Origin: an uncultured Lachnospiraceae bacterium
GTDB taxonomy: Bacteria > Bacillota > Clostridia > Lachnospirales > Lachnospiraceae
DNA: 64,000 bases
Direction of reading: 5' to 3'
Assembly: GCA_910578335.1 (NCBI GenBank)
Contig: CAJTPU010000019.1
Location: 1-64,000 of the forward strand
Position numbers and translations under genes: made by a program
The notes under the pieces: generated by a model
Databases searched by the model: none
The model's input: the letters and a program-made list of their open reading frames with translations, nothing else
Told to the model about the DNA's origin: nothing
In this document: positions 38,372 to 47,071 of the stretch, in pieces
Layout: every line of letters begins with the position of its first letter
Position numbering within the stretch: position 1 is the stretch's first letter

Positions 38372-38752
38372 TTACCGCTCCCGCTCCGAAATGACAGACT
38401 TTTCTTTGTCAGCCACTAATTTTTCTTCATAAGCCGAAATCCTGCTGATATCCTTCACATACTCCTCTACCTTGGCACGCCCCAAATCGTTTAGCCGGTT
38501 GTAATATGCAAGCAGCCTCTTTTCCATTTCACCGGCGGCTGTGTCTCCACGGCTGACAGGTTCAAGGTATACGGCATCAATATTGAGAAAGCGGCAAATG
38601 TATTCCAGCTTCCCCCACGCCATGCCGTCGATTCCATGATTCAGCGCACTAACCAAGGTTCCATGCGGTATCCCCGCTTCTCTGGCAAAAGCGCGGATGC
38701 TTGGATAGCGCCGTAATATAATTTCCTTCAGCTTGTTCGAACGTTCGTCCAT
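38372..38752 (-). CDS. XRE-type regulator 2
   Basis: 126 residues. Helix-turn-helix at about 16-62 (IRAFAREAGIPHGTLVSALNHGIDGMAWGKL), then an all-helical region. Clear paralogue of the regulator at 36927-37277 with the same GIDGMA block and similar placement before a sugar-metabolism gene. Its promoter region is shared with the antisense RNA promoter of the toxin locus (38782-38810). DNA target unknown. Confidence 0.85.
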   Translation of the reverse strand: MDERSNKLKEIILRRYPSIRAFAREAGIPHGTLVSALNHGIDGMAWGKLEYICRFLNIDAVYLEPVSRGDTAAGEMEKRLLAYYNRLNDLGRAKVEEYVKDISRISAYEEKLVADKEKSVISERER

Positions 38753-38781
38753 ATGTACCTTCTTTTTTGTGAATATCCCTC

Positions 38782-38810
38782 TTGAAAAAGGGAAAAAAAT
38801 GTGGTATATT
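38782..38810 (+). promoter_or_regulatory. Promoter of the antisense RNA
   Basis: TTGAAA, 17-bp spacer, TATATT, a good sigma-A promoter on the plus strand with no gene downstream of it, pointing at the 3' end of the toxin gene. Confidence 0.75.
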
Positions 38811-38816
38811 ATATGA

Positions 38817-38904
38817 AAAGGTGGTACTAAGCTGTACCCCTTGTCAATGGATTAAGTTACAAAAAATAACCGCATCGCCTTGGCAGAGGGGCGGTTATTT
38901 TTTG
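38817..38904 (+). ncRNA. Candidate antisense antitoxin RNA
   Basis: A transcript of about 88 nt is expected between the promoter above and the 11-bp hairpin terminator (38863-38873 with 38891-38901, then T-run). It overlaps the last codons, stop codon and terminator of the convergent toxin mRNA by about 45 nt. This is the arrangement of RatA/TxpA and SR4/BsrG antitoxin RNAs. Ends are estimated. Confidence 0.65.
38863..38904. terminator. Shared bidirectional terminator of the toxin-antitoxin pair
   Basis: Perfect 11-bp stem AAAATAACCGC/GCGGTTATTTT with A and T tracts on both sides. The toxin stop codon (38895-38897) is inside the arm. Confidence 0.85.
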
Positions 38905-38993
38905 TCCTTACGACTTATCTTATATACAAGACCTATCAGCGCTATGATAAACAATCCCAACTGTATCAGCGTATCATATGTAACGTACTGCAT
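38895..38993 (-). CDS. Small hydrophobic holin-like toxin (type I TA)
   Basis: 32 residues: MQYVTYDTLIQLGLFIIALI, then a short basic tail ending SRKDKK. The TY(D/E)xL start, single membrane helix and Lys-rich end match the TxpA/BsrG and putative holin-like toxin families. Start chosen at the ATG at 38993, seven bases after the G-run; the in-frame ATG two codons earlier is too close. The mRNA has its own promoter, a hairpin that hides the ribosome binding site, and a convergent antisense RNA. Expected action is membrane damage when expressed without the antitoxin RNA. Confidence 0.8.
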   Translation of the reverse strand: MQYVTYDTLIQLGLFIIALIGLVYKISRKDKK

Positions 38994-38999
38994 AGGCAT

Positions 39000-39017
39000 C
39001 CCCCCTTTCCCAAGGGG
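39000..39017 (-). promoter_or_regulatory. Hairpin sequestering the toxin ribosome binding site
   Basis: On the minus strand CCCCTT-GGGA-AAGGGG forms a 6-bp stem with tetraloop (39017-39012 with 39007-39002) that pairs away the G-run used as ribosome binding site. This is a typical brake on type I toxin mRNAs. Confidence 0.7.
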
Positions 39018-39038
39018 ACAACCGTTCCCACCGCAATC

Positions 39039-39067
39039 AGTATAACATGTTCTGTTTTAAATTGCAA
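39039..39067 (-). promoter_or_regulatory. Promoter of the toxin gene
   Basis: Minus strand TTGCAA, 17-bp spacer, TATACT. Transcription start expected near 39032, giving a leader of about 38 nt. Confidence 0.75.
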
Positions 39068-39082
39068 ACAATGTTTTTTATT

Positions 39083-40600
39083 TCATTCACCCATAAAGCC
39101 GGTTTCCTGCGTCCCCGCTATCCTTGCTCCGACACGCGACATATTATAATATGTGATATCAGGAGTAAGCGCTATTTTAGCTTCAATCCATTTTCTGTAC
39201 AGAATAAACATCGTATCCGCATACACCGGCAAGCCGCCGACTCCTTCTACAGGCAGCATGTCCTCCGTATTTTTTTCGGTTCTGTCCATCAGTCCTTCCG
39301 CATGGGAAATCCCTTTTGGATATGCCAAATCCACGCCCACAAGATATATCCTTCGGGCTCCAAATCGGACAGCCGCTTCGATTGCCAGATGTGTGACCGT
39401 CCCCCCTATCACCCACGCTTCCTCGCTTTCCCGCTCCTCATGCATACCCGCAAGCGGCACCAGATATTTGTCCCCCTGATAATTTGCGGCAAATTTCCAA
39501 TATGCCGTTACGGCAAGCAGCATGGGCACCTTTTTATCCTCCAGCCCTTCTATCTGCTTATAGGTTCTCTCCTGTGGGTTCAACACCGCTATCATATCAG
39601 GTATAACTTGCTTCTCCAGCAGCTTCCTAAAAACGGTTCCCACGGCGATTATCGTTTTCTTGCCCTGATTCTCCCGCAAAAATTCCAAATTGTCATCCAA
39701 AGACGGTCCTGCCGCTACAATGATAAAGTCCTGTTTGCCAAAAAAGCAAAGCTCCGAGACGGCGTGACAGCCGCTTCTGTGATTGTTCCAGTAGTTCAGC
39801 TCGTTGTCCTTTTGCAGCTTCTTCGGCGTTGCAAACTGCATATATACATCTTCCAGCTTTCGGCGCAAGTCCGGCTCCTCCCTGTAAATCTCGGGAAGAA
39901 ACACATAAAAGCCCATATCCTTTTTTGCCGCGCTCTTTAAGAAAGAATCCGGATTGCTGCAAAGAACCAAATCCAGCCGGTCCTCCGGTATCCAGTCCAA
40001 TACCCCATAATGCTTTGCATATTCCACCATTCTGGCATCTTTTTCAAACACATGAATCCTGACTGTGCCGTCAGAAATATGGTATAGCTGGTAAATCAGG
40101 TAGCCAAGTCCAAGCCCCCATACAGTATATTCCTTTTTTTCAGGGCTGAAAATATATTCCGCCAGTTTGAAAGCCTCCCACATGGGGTCGGAGGCACTGT
40201 GTATGTATTTGTCCTGCCGTAAGTCCTTCAGTGTCAGAAATCCGGAAGCGCTGCTTTCAAACAAATAGTCTCCCTCTTCATTTTCCACCGAAATATCCCC
40301 GCCGCAGAGCTTTCTCTTTTCCTTTAACAGCGGCAGTATCTGCTCCTCTATCACATCGCCCCGTTTGACCAAATCATTGTCAATTTGAACCAGCATCTGC
40401 ACTGCAGCCCACAGCGCCATCCCCTTTTCCCTGTCCTGCTGAAGGTACGCCTTGCATATTCCGCACAGCGGCTGGAAAACGGCGTTGCATATGGCAATCA
40501 TATGAAGCTCGTCATGAATTTTTGCATATTCTGCCGCCTGCCTGAGCCGGCACACAAGCGCAGCCTCTTTATAAATCTCCTCCAAAAATGCTTCTGCCAT
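39083..40600 (-). CDS. DUF115 (MptE/Maf-like) glycosyltransferase-associated protein
   Basis: 505 residues. The C-terminal half (about 255-480) has the DUF115/6-hydroxymethylpterin-pyrophosphokinase-like motifs: IVAAGPSLDDN, AVGTVFRKL and YLVGVDLAYP followed by SHAEG. The N-terminal half is helical and unrecognised. Homologous Maf proteins are motility-associated and transfer nonulosonic acids to flagellin in Campylobacter, Aeromonas and Clostridium. With a fliD-like gene nearby this favours flagellin glycosylation, though DUF115 proteins also occur in polysaccharide loci. Start ATG with AATGGAGGAAG. Confidence 0.82.
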   Translation of the reverse strand: MAEAFLEEIYKEAALVCRLRQAAEYAKIHDELHMIAICNAVFQPLCGICKAYLQQDREKGMALWAAVQMLVQIDNDLVKRGDVIEEQILPLLKEKRKLCGGDISVENEEGDYLFESSASGFLTLKDLRQDKYIHSASDPMWEAFKLAEYIFSPEKKEYTVWGLGLGYLIYQLYHISDGTVRIHVFEKDARMVEYAKHYGVLDWIPEDRLDLVLCSNPDSFLKSAAKKDMGFYVFLPEIYREEPDLRRKLEDVYMQFATPKKLQKDNELNYWNNHRSGCHAVSELCFFGKQDFIIVAAGPSLDDNLEFLRENQGKKTIIAVGTVFRKLLEKQVIPDMIAVLNPQERTYKQIEGLEDKKVPMLLAVTAYWKFAANYQGDKYLVPLAGMHEERESEEAWVIGGTVTHLAIEAAVRFGARRIYLVGVDLAYPKGISHAEGLMDRTEKNTEDMLPVEGVGGLPVYADTMFILYRKWIEAKIALTPDITYYNMSRVGARIAGTQETGFMGE

Positions 40601-40710
40601 AGCCTTCCTCCATTTTCCACCGTTTTCGCATATTATGAAACAACTATATCACAAAGAAAAAAGCTATGCCATAGCAAGGCGCAAATCCAGGACATCTTTT
40701 TAAAGATGAT

Positions 40711-40739
40711 TTGACTTAATTTAACAAAAAAACTATACT
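40711..40739 (+). promoter_or_regulatory. Promoter of the CgeB-like glycosyltransferase gene
   Basis: TTGACT, 17-bp spacer, TATACT. The 15 nt around the -10 (AAAAAACTATACTTA) and the -35 block TTTGACTT are identical to the promoter at 54378-54406, suggesting common control. Confidence 0.8.
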
Positions 40740-40789
40740 TAACTATAAGAAAATGCGATTTTTATGATAATTCACAGGAGTGCAGACCC

Positions 40790-41938
40790 ATGAAAATACT
40801 GTTTTACGATATGGGAAGTTATATCTATCACGATTTTCTCTACTACTTAAGAAAAGCAGGGCATACCTGCAAGACAGTGTATTATCACTTTCCTGACAAA
40901 TTCCATGACGACTTTTTTTGCGAGCGGTTCTCTGAATATCTGTTAAACGATACCTATGATGTCGTTATCAGCGTCAATTTTTTCCCGCTGGTGGCAGAGC
41001 TGTGCAGTAAGCACCGCATAGCATACATTGCATGGTGCTATGACAGCCCTCTGGAAGAGCGCCTGGCTGACTATTTCCATTATGAAACCAACCATATTTT
41101 TCTGTTTGACCGGATAGAAGCCGCCGGGTATCAGGCGGCAGGATACAGCCGGGTATTTCACCTTCCCCTTGCAGTCAACACGGACAGGCTGGAGACGCTT
41201 ACCTTCAGCGCTTCCCAGATTGCCGCGCATTCCGCAGACGTATCTTTTGTTGGAAATCTCTACGAATCGCCTCTGGAGACCCTGCTCTATGCAGCAGACG
41301 ACTTTACCAAAGGATATATTGAGGGCATTCTGCAGGCGCAATTCCGCATATATGGCAGCTACCTGCTTGACGAGCTGATTACGGAGGATTTGCTGCAGGC
41401 GGTAAACAGCTCCTTTCAAAAAATAGGACAAAGCAGTCTGAAGCTGAACCGCCGCGGGCTGTCCTACGCCATTGCCACCAAAATCACGCACTTGGAGCGC
41501 AGCTTTCTTCTACAACAGTGCGGCGAACTGTTTAACACCCATTTTTATACGACAAAGCCTTGCGATTTGCCCCATGTAAAGCTTTGCGGTCCTGCAAAAT
41601 ACGAGGACGAAATGCCCTGCGTCTTTCGGTACAGCAGGCTAAACCTGTGCCCCACCCTCAAATGCATCCAGTCCGGCATCCCGCTTAGGGCTTTGGATAT
41701 CATGGGGGCTGGCGGGGCGCTGCTCTCCAACTATCAGCCTGAACTTGCCGCATATTTTGAGGACGGAAAGGATTTGATTTTATACGAAAGCATGGAGGAC
41801 GCGATTGCCAAGGCTGATTTTTACTTAAAGCATGACGAGCTGAGACGGCAGATTGCCGCAAACGGCTTTCAGAAGGTAAAAAAAGAATTCTCCTATCCGA
41901 AGAGGATAGAAGAACTCTTTCGTGTGGCGGGGTTTTAA
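40790..41938 (+). CDS. CgeB/DUF3880-like glycosyltransferase
   Basis: 382 residues, GT-B layout. N-terminal domain (1-190) has DVVISVNFFPLVAEL and AWCYDSPLEE; the C-terminal domain (about 220-382) has the GT1-like phrase RYSRLNLCPTLKCIQSGIPLRALDIMGAGG, then LSNYQPEL and the helix that closes such enzymes. Related proteins occur in flagellin and spore-coat glycosylation loci (CgeB). Alone on the plus strand between minus-strand units, with its own promoter. Donor and acceptor unknown. Confidence 0.85.
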   Translation: MKILFYDMGSYIYHDFLYYLRKAGHTCKTVYYHFPDKFHDDFFCERFSEYLLNDTYDVVISVNFFPLVAELCSKHRIAYIAWCYDSPLEERLADYFHYETNHIFLFDRIEAAGYQAAGYSRVFHLPLAVNTDRLETLTFSASQIAAHSADVSFVGNLYESPLETLLYAADDFTKGYIEGILQAQFRIYGSYLLDELITEDLLQAVNSSFQKIGQSSLKLNRRGLSYAIATKITHLERSFLLQQCGELFNTHFYTTKPCDLPHVKLCGPAKYEDEMPCVFRYSRLNLCPTLKCIQSGIPLRALDIMGAGGALLSNYQPELAAYFEDGKDLILYESMEDAIAKADFYLKHDELRRQIAANGFQKVKKEFSYPKRIEELFRVAGF

Positions 41939-41997
41939 ACCAAGATATTCCATTTCTCTCAGTTGATACATGACAAACCGATATCCTAAGGTTTTAG

Positions 41998-42474
41998 CTA
42001 TAGGAGACAAACCATATAATCGCTGACTTCCGAAGCCTGTCTCTCTTTTGTGAAATGTCTCCTCATATAAAATCTTATTGCATTTTCGTTGTCTTTATCA
42101 ACTTCCAACCTTATTTGTTTGATATCATTTACAACAGCAATTTGTTTGATATACTGAATCAATGCAGTTCCAACATGCATATTCTGATACGCTTCTTTTA
42201 CTGCAATTAATGATATATATGCTGTACTGTTTGCAAAATCATTCATATAAAATGCACAGTACCCAACAGCAGCATTATCTAAATATGCCGCCATTACAAT
42301 TGCCCGTTCAGCTATTTTACTTATCAATCCATCATATTCAGGGCGTTCCACAACACTACGTTTAAAAACATAATCCAATTCACAGATTATATTATTTATT
42401 TTGTCTTTATTCACCAATGGCAGAAGAAAAATTTTATCCTTCCACCTAACTTCAAACTTACATTCCTCACTCAT
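41998..42474 (-). CDS. GNAT-family N-acetyltransferase
   Basis: 158 residues from the ATG at 42474 (weak ribosome binding site; a TTG at 42483 is an alternative). The acetyl-CoA motif is in YQNMHVGTALIQYIKQIA (about 95-112), followed by IRLEVDKDNENAIRFYMRRHF, the GNAT motif B region. Substrate unknown; in this context it may acetylate an amino sugar. The gene is visibly more AT-rich than its neighbours, suggesting separate acquisition. It converges on the CgeB-like gene. The 170-bp gap to the radical SAM gene holds no gene I can see. Confidence 0.85.
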   Translation of the reverse strand: MSEECKFEVRWKDKIFLLPLVNKDKINNIICELDYVFKRSVVERPEYDGLISKIAERAIVMAAYLDNAAVGYCAFYMNDFANSTAYISLIAVKEAYQNMHVGTALIQYIKQIAVVNDIKQIRLEVDKDNENAIRFYMRRHFTKERQASEVSDYMVCLL

Positions 42475-42653
42475 AAATATCAATCTTTTCTAAATGAAAT
42501 TATAATTTAATTTTTCATTTATTTTAACAGGTCTCCGAAAAGATGTAAATGTATATTGATTTTATGAAATTCACTAAAATTTACTAAAAATCCGATAGTT
42601 TTCGTGGTGGAAATGAATTATATGGAATTTTCTCATAGAATACTGCCAAAGTT

Positions 42654-44027
42654 TCAATTTCTTACCAGCTCGTTAATCGAAATTACCTTTTGAAATCCTT
42701 CCCGCTTTAACAGCTCCACAACAGCGTCCTCATTTCTGTCCAGTGAAACGATTACCGTTACATTTTTATCCAAATCTTTTAGATGATTGACTGCAAAAAT
42801 AGGAATTCCCGCGTATTTTTCTCCTTGCATGGAGCGGTCCATCAAAAAGGGAATTTCATAACGTTCTCTCAACCTGCTTGCAAGCGCTTTGCCTACGGCG
42901 GTCATCCCATATACCGCCACCCGATTCTCTTCTATCACATTATCTATTTCCTTTTCAAATTTCTCATTACAGAAAATATTTTCAATCAGGGACCATTTTG
43001 CTCTCGTTCTGATATACGGCTCCGGTCCAAGTCCCGATGGCTGCCCTCCTCCCCAGTCATGTACCTTTGGATGCTTGAAAATGGGGTCTTTCATAATCTC
43101 GAGGAATTCCTTGTGATATGGATGGTATTCGTTTCTGACATCTCTGAACCACCCCGCCATATCAACCTCTCCCCATACGTCAACAGGACGCAGCCTAACA
43201 TAATCTGCGGCAAATTCTTCAATACACCGTTTTGTAAATTGCGGAAGCTCACGGAAGTTTTTTTCTTGATATACTGTAGCAATCGTCAAATGATTAATGA
43301 TTCCCTGCTCCCTCAACGATTTGACAAAATGCAAATTATCTATCAAATTGGAAAGCGGCAGCGTTGTACCGGAAAGTTCTTGATAAGTATCCTCTTCAAA
43401 GCTCAACACAGTGATGGCAACTTCAAGATAATACTGTCCAAGATTGGAAATCCTGCTCCAGTTCTTTTCATTAAAAAGGGAGCCGTTTGTCTCCAGCGCC
43501 GCCGAACATTCCGCGGGATCAGCAATCGGTTTCCACTCTGACAACAGTTTCATCGTATGTTTACTTACAAACAACTCTCCCAGCCCATTTCCACTGATTT
43601 TCTTCACATACGGAAGAATCTTCTCTAATTCTGCGTCGACTTTATTCAGCTTCTGTTCTCTCAACGCGGCATCGATATGCGTATCGCAATCACACGCCCC
43701 GCACATCACACAGCGGTAATTGCATACATTTTCATATGCCAGATATAAAGCCGGAGGAAACTTAGGAACCTCATCTATTTTTATGAAATTCTCTTCTACA
43801 TTGTTATTCGCAACAAAAGGACAGGCATTGGGATTGCAATTGGAATAGTCCTTATTTACATGATAGGTTCTAATCAACTCAGCCTCTGCACTGTGATAAA
43901 TTTCTTCCATCGTATTATCTACCAGACGCCCTATAATACCGCCGTCCTTCAGCCATCCGCAAATACGAACCTCTCCTTCTTCATTACATACTTGTATAAA
44001 TTCAATTGCTCTCCTGCAAAGCTCCAT
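42654..44027 (-). CDS. Radical SAM protein with N-terminal SPASM-like domain and C-terminal Rossmann module
   Basis: 457 residues from the ATG at 44027 (GGAGGT upstream; the longer frame lacks a site). Residues about 10-75 have the SPASM pattern (CGW, IGRLVDNTMEEIYHSAEA, then CNPNACPF). It sits before the radical SAM core, whose CNYRCVMC (CxxxCxxC) lies near 100. The C-terminal 90 residues begin RVAVYGMTAVGKALA, a Rossmann-like module also found in neighbouring glycosyltransferases. It likely catalyses a radical reaction on a sugar nucleotide or glycan intermediate (dehydration, epimerisation or similar). The reaction is not deducible. Confidence 0.85.
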   Translation of the reverse strand: MELCRRAIEFIQVCNEEGEVRICGWLKDGGIIGRLVDNTMEEIYHSAEAELIRTYHVNKDYSNCNPNACPFVANNNVEENFIKIDEVPKFPPALYLAYENVCNYRCVMCGACDCDTHIDAALREQKLNKVDAELEKILPYVKKISGNGLGELFVSKHTMKLLSEWKPIADPAECSAALETNGSLFNEKNWSRISNLGQYYLEVAITVLSFEEDTYQELSGTTLPLSNLIDNLHFVKSLREQGIINHLTIATVYQEKNFRELPQFTKRCIEEFAADYVRLRPVDVWGEVDMAGWFRDVRNEYHPYHKEFLEIMKDPIFKHPKVHDWGGGQPSGLGPEPYIRTRAKWSLIENIFCNEKFEKEIDNVIEENRVAVYGMTAVGKALASRLRERYEIPFLMDRSMQGEKYAGIPIFAVNHLKDLDKNVTVIVSLDRNEDAVVELLKREGFQKVISINELVRN

Positions 44028-44097
44028 ATAAACCTCCACTTTCAGCTTGTTTTTTCTTTTATTGTATACCGCCGTTTCCACAGAAAGCCAATCGATT

Positions 44098-45372
44098 CTA
44101 TGAAAACGGACAATGATAATGAACAATTCCTTCCGTATGAAGAGAATGCAGAACCGAATCCCAACTCCACTTTCCGGAAAACGGGCAAATACCTACCACT
44201 ATGCCTGTATCTTCTTTTTCGTAAGGTATTTCTGACAGATTATAGACGGGCTTTTCCATAAAAGAATTCTCTCCTTCTTTTTTTGCACTCACCACAAACC
44301 CGTCAAACGCTGCCTGATGACTTATCATCATTCTGGCGGCGTATACTCCAAATTCTCCAATCCCCATAATCATAATGTGCTTATGTCTGTTGACAAAAGC
44401 TTTTAGCTCCACCGGCAATTCCTGCTTGCGCCGCTTCTCCAGCTCTGCGATACACGCGGTACTTCCCTCCGGGAAAATATTTCCCTGCTTCACGCTTTGC
44501 TCTACATATTCTGCAATCAAAATATTCTGCTCTCCCCCATACATAACAGCAAGCTCACAGCAGGCAATTCTCTTGGCAAGCCATTGATGATACCGATAGT
44601 CCGTATATTCGTCATATGCAGCAAGAAACATCCGCAGCCTAAGATAGAAATGGAGCCTTAATCCGCTGCTTTGCTGCATTCGCACAGCATAACTGCCGCT
44701 CGCAAACACTCTGTATACGGACATAATGCGGCTGCTATAATGCACCTTCCCTAAAGACAACGCATATAGAATTGCCGCATAATCACCCACTGGCGATATT
44801 GCAAAAAGCTTGGGTTCCCTGATTTGTGCCTCGCTTCTGAAAAGAAAGGATGCAGTTGCAGGATAACCGTTATACTGCATAATAAGCTCTTCAGCCGTAA
44901 TATCCTTTTCATCATGCCCTTGAAACGGATTGCCTGCCTGCAGCTTTCCGTCATAACAATTCATCCACAGCGCATTATGTATATAAAGCGAGCATTCCGA
45001 ATGCGCCTCCATATAATCCACTTGCTTCTGGAGCTTTTCTCTGTCAATCCAAAAGTCATCCCCTTCACACAACGCCATATACTTTCCTGTCAGATACTTC
45101 TTCCACATTTTTAATTCCACTTCCCTGCTGTCAGGGCGATGATATGTATTTTCCTTTGCAATAATTGCATGAATTAACTGCGGGTATCTTTCTGCATATT
45201 CCTTCACAATATCCGACGTACCATCCGTAGAAGCATCGTCATAAACTATCACCTTATATATAAAATCCGTTTGCTGAGACACAAACCCTTCCAGCGCATC
45301 TCTTATGTAGCTTACGTGGTTATAGGTACGGCACCACACGGATACCATAATCTTTTCTTCTTGATTTTCCAT
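44098..45372 (-). CDS. GT2 glycosyltransferase with C-terminal Rossmann module
   Basis: 424 residues from the ATG at 45372 (AAAGGG upstream). The N-terminal GT-A domain (1-240) has the family 2 features VSVWCRTYNHVSYI, VYDDASTDGTSD and ALCEGDDFWID (metal-binding DD near 98). After a helical linker, the last 95 residues start KHIMIMGIGEFGVYAARM, a GxGxxG Rossmann-type module shared with three other proteins here. Soluble, probably membrane-peripheral. Transfers an unknown sugar in the assembly of the surface glycan. Confidence 0.88.
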   Translation of the reverse strand: MENQEEKIMVSVWCRTYNHVSYIRDALEGFVSQQTDFIYKVIVYDDASTDGTSDIVKEYAERYPQLIHAIIAKENTYHRPDSREVELKMWKKYLTGKYMALCEGDDFWIDREKLQKQVDYMEAHSECSLYIHNALWMNCYDGKLQAGNPFQGHDEKDITAEELIMQYNGYPATASFLFRSEAQIREPKLFAISPVGDYAAILYALSLGKVHYSSRIMSVYRVFASGSYAVRMQQSSGLRLHFYLRLRMFLAAYDEYTDYRYHQWLAKRIACCELAVMYGGEQNILIAEYVEQSVKQGNIFPEGSTACIAELEKRRKQELPVELKAFVNRHKHIMIMGIGEFGVYAARMMISHQAAFDGFVVSAKKEGENSFMEKPVYNLSEIPYEKEDTGIVVGICPFSGKWSWDSVLHSLHTEGIVHYHCPFS

Positions 45373-45410
45373 TTGCACAGCCCTTTCTTACTGCTTGCCA
45401 CGCAGCATCC

Positions 45411-46079
45411 TCATAATGGTTTTATAGGAGAATCAAATTTCCGAGCCGGATTTCCGTACACCTTCTCCCTATCGCCCAGTCCCTTTATTACATTGGAAGC
45501 CATTCCCACAAAATTATAATTTCCTATTTGTATATAATTGTTTACGGACACATTTAATCCAAAAAAGTTTCCGTCTCCTATCAGCGTATGGCTCCCTACT
45601 GCCGTATGGGCAGCCAAAAAGTTATTGTCCCCTACCTTAGTATCATGCTCAATGAGAGAATTAGAATTGATAATGGTAAAATCTCCTATTACCGCATTCG
45701 AATTGACGACAGCATTTGCTAATATCACGCTCCCATACCCTACACGGGCGGATTTTGCCACGCACGACGAATGATGCATAAAGGTTGCAAACCTGTCTCG
45801 GGGTATGCCATAGCTGTGCAGCAAAGCAGTTCGTTCCTCCATCAAATCCGCTCTATATAATTGATAGATAAACTTTACATCCGAATATTTCTCATACTCC
45901 TTGTATGCATTATAGGTTTTACATAAAATGGGAAAACCGTTAATTTCTTTTCCAAAAGCTTCATCATCAAATGCAAAACCTAAAAATTCCACATTGTTCC
46001 TTTTTCTCTGAGTATCATAAATTTGTTCTGCTATTACCACAGCAGTTCCTTTTCCTCCAATGATGATAATTTTATCCAT
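45411..46079 (-). CDS. NeuD/PglD-like sugar O- or N-acyltransferase
   Basis: 222 residues from the ATG at 46079 (GAGGAACC upstream). N-terminal PglD-type Rossmann domain (1-85, KIIIIGGKGTAVVIAEQI) and a left-handed beta-helix of hexapeptide repeats (about 100-215, for example VGYGSVILANAVVNSNAVIGDFTIINSN). The family acetylates amino sugars such as UDP-4-amino-sugars or sialic acid. It lies in an operon with two aminotransferase-family proteins, which would make the amine it acylates. Confidence 0.9.
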   Translation of the reverse strand: MDKIIIIGGKGTAVVIAEQIYDTQRKRNNVEFLGFAFDDEAFGKEINGFPILCKTYNAYKEYEKYSDVKFIYQLYRADLMEERTALLHSYGIPRDRFATFMHHSSCVAKSARVGYGSVILANAVVNSNAVIGDFTIINSNSLIEHDTKVGDNNFLAAHTAVGSHTLIGDGNFFGLNVSVNNYIQIGNYNFVGMASNVIKGLGDREKVYGNPARKFDSPIKPL

Positions 46080-46098
46080 CTTCGGTTCCTCACGCATT

Positions 46099-47049
46099 TT
46101 ATAAATTATTTTTGATATTTTCCGCGATATATTCCATATCTTTCACAGTATATCTCTGGTCTACCGGAAGCGGAAGAATCTCCTGCGCGTACCGATACTC
46201 CAAACTGTTTTTTTCGCACTCGTTTAACACATTAGGCCACAAAACGGGAATATAGATTTTCTTCTCCAGTAATTTTTTTCGCAGGTTTTCTCCGCCCTCT
46301 ACCAAAAACGGGTAGGCAAAAGGACCTTCCGGCTCGCGCAAATGTAAAAGATTGTAATCCCCCAAAAGCTTCTGTAAATATTGAAAATTGCTTTTTCGAA
46401 CCTGCTTTACCCTTTCATAATCAATTCCCCGCAGCAGATTATGGGTCAATGCTGACATTTTCCGAATGGGCATCTCGTTAAACTCGTCCTCATTCTCCTT
46501 GTACTCCTGATAATACTTTGACGCAGTTTCTTCAAATCTCCCCAGCAGAAATCCCATCCTTTGATTGGAAATATCGATATCGTATGTTTCTGCTCCCGCT
46601 GCTTCTGTTGCCAGATAAGCACCGTCAGCCACTCCAAAATATTTTCGCAATACATATATTGTATCCGCATTCTGCAGCGGCTCCTGAAAAAATGCCTGCG
46701 CGTTGTCAATGATTATACTGCCGTACTGTTTTCTGATTTTCTCCAAATAGACATTTCCCAACTGCCCGTAAAAATTGACAATATAAAGATACTCCTCTTC
46801 CTCTGGCAAAAAATCAAACACCGGCAGGAACTTTTCATCTATATGGTAATACCTGACCTCTACTCCTGCTTTCCGGCATACTTTGCTGACCGATGCACAT
46901 AAAAAATACGGAAGACTTATTTTTTTTATTTTTCTTGCGGCAATCAGGTGCAGAAGACAATTCCTCCCGCAATTCAATGCCGCAGCCTCCTGATAATATT
47001 CCTTACCTAAATATCTCTCAAATTCTATATACCCGCCGTATTCCTTCAT
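46099..47049 (-). CDS. Short DegT-family PLP enzyme
   Basis: 316 residues, shorter than typical DegT aminotransferases (about 370). AALNCGRNCLLHLI matches the cofactor phosphate-binding start. IIIDNAQAFF carries the Asp of the family DxAH/Q motif, and VLRKYFGVADGAYL carries a Lys in the position of the PLP-binding lysine with a DGA in place of EGG. Probably a sugar aminotransferase or a related PLP enzyme with altered chemistry. It lies between the ATP-grasp and acyltransferase genes in the same operon. Confidence 0.78.
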   Translation of the reverse strand: MKEYGGYIEFERYLGKEYYQEAAALNCGRNCLLHLIAARKIKKISLPYFLCASVSKVCRKAGVEVRYYHIDEKFLPVFDFLPEEEEYLYIVNFYGQLGNVYLEKIRKQYGSIIIDNAQAFFQEPLQNADTIYVLRKYFGVADGAYLATEAAGAETYDIDISNQRMGFLLGRFEETASKYYQEYKENEDEFNEMPIRKMSALTHNLLRGIDYERVKQVRKSNFQYLQKLLGDYNLLHLREPEGPFAYPFLVEGGENLRKKLLEKKIYIPVLWPNVLNECEKNSLEYRYAQEILPLPVDQRYTVKDMEYIAENIKNNL

Positions 47050-47071
47050 TTCAATCTCTCGTCCCGTCTTC

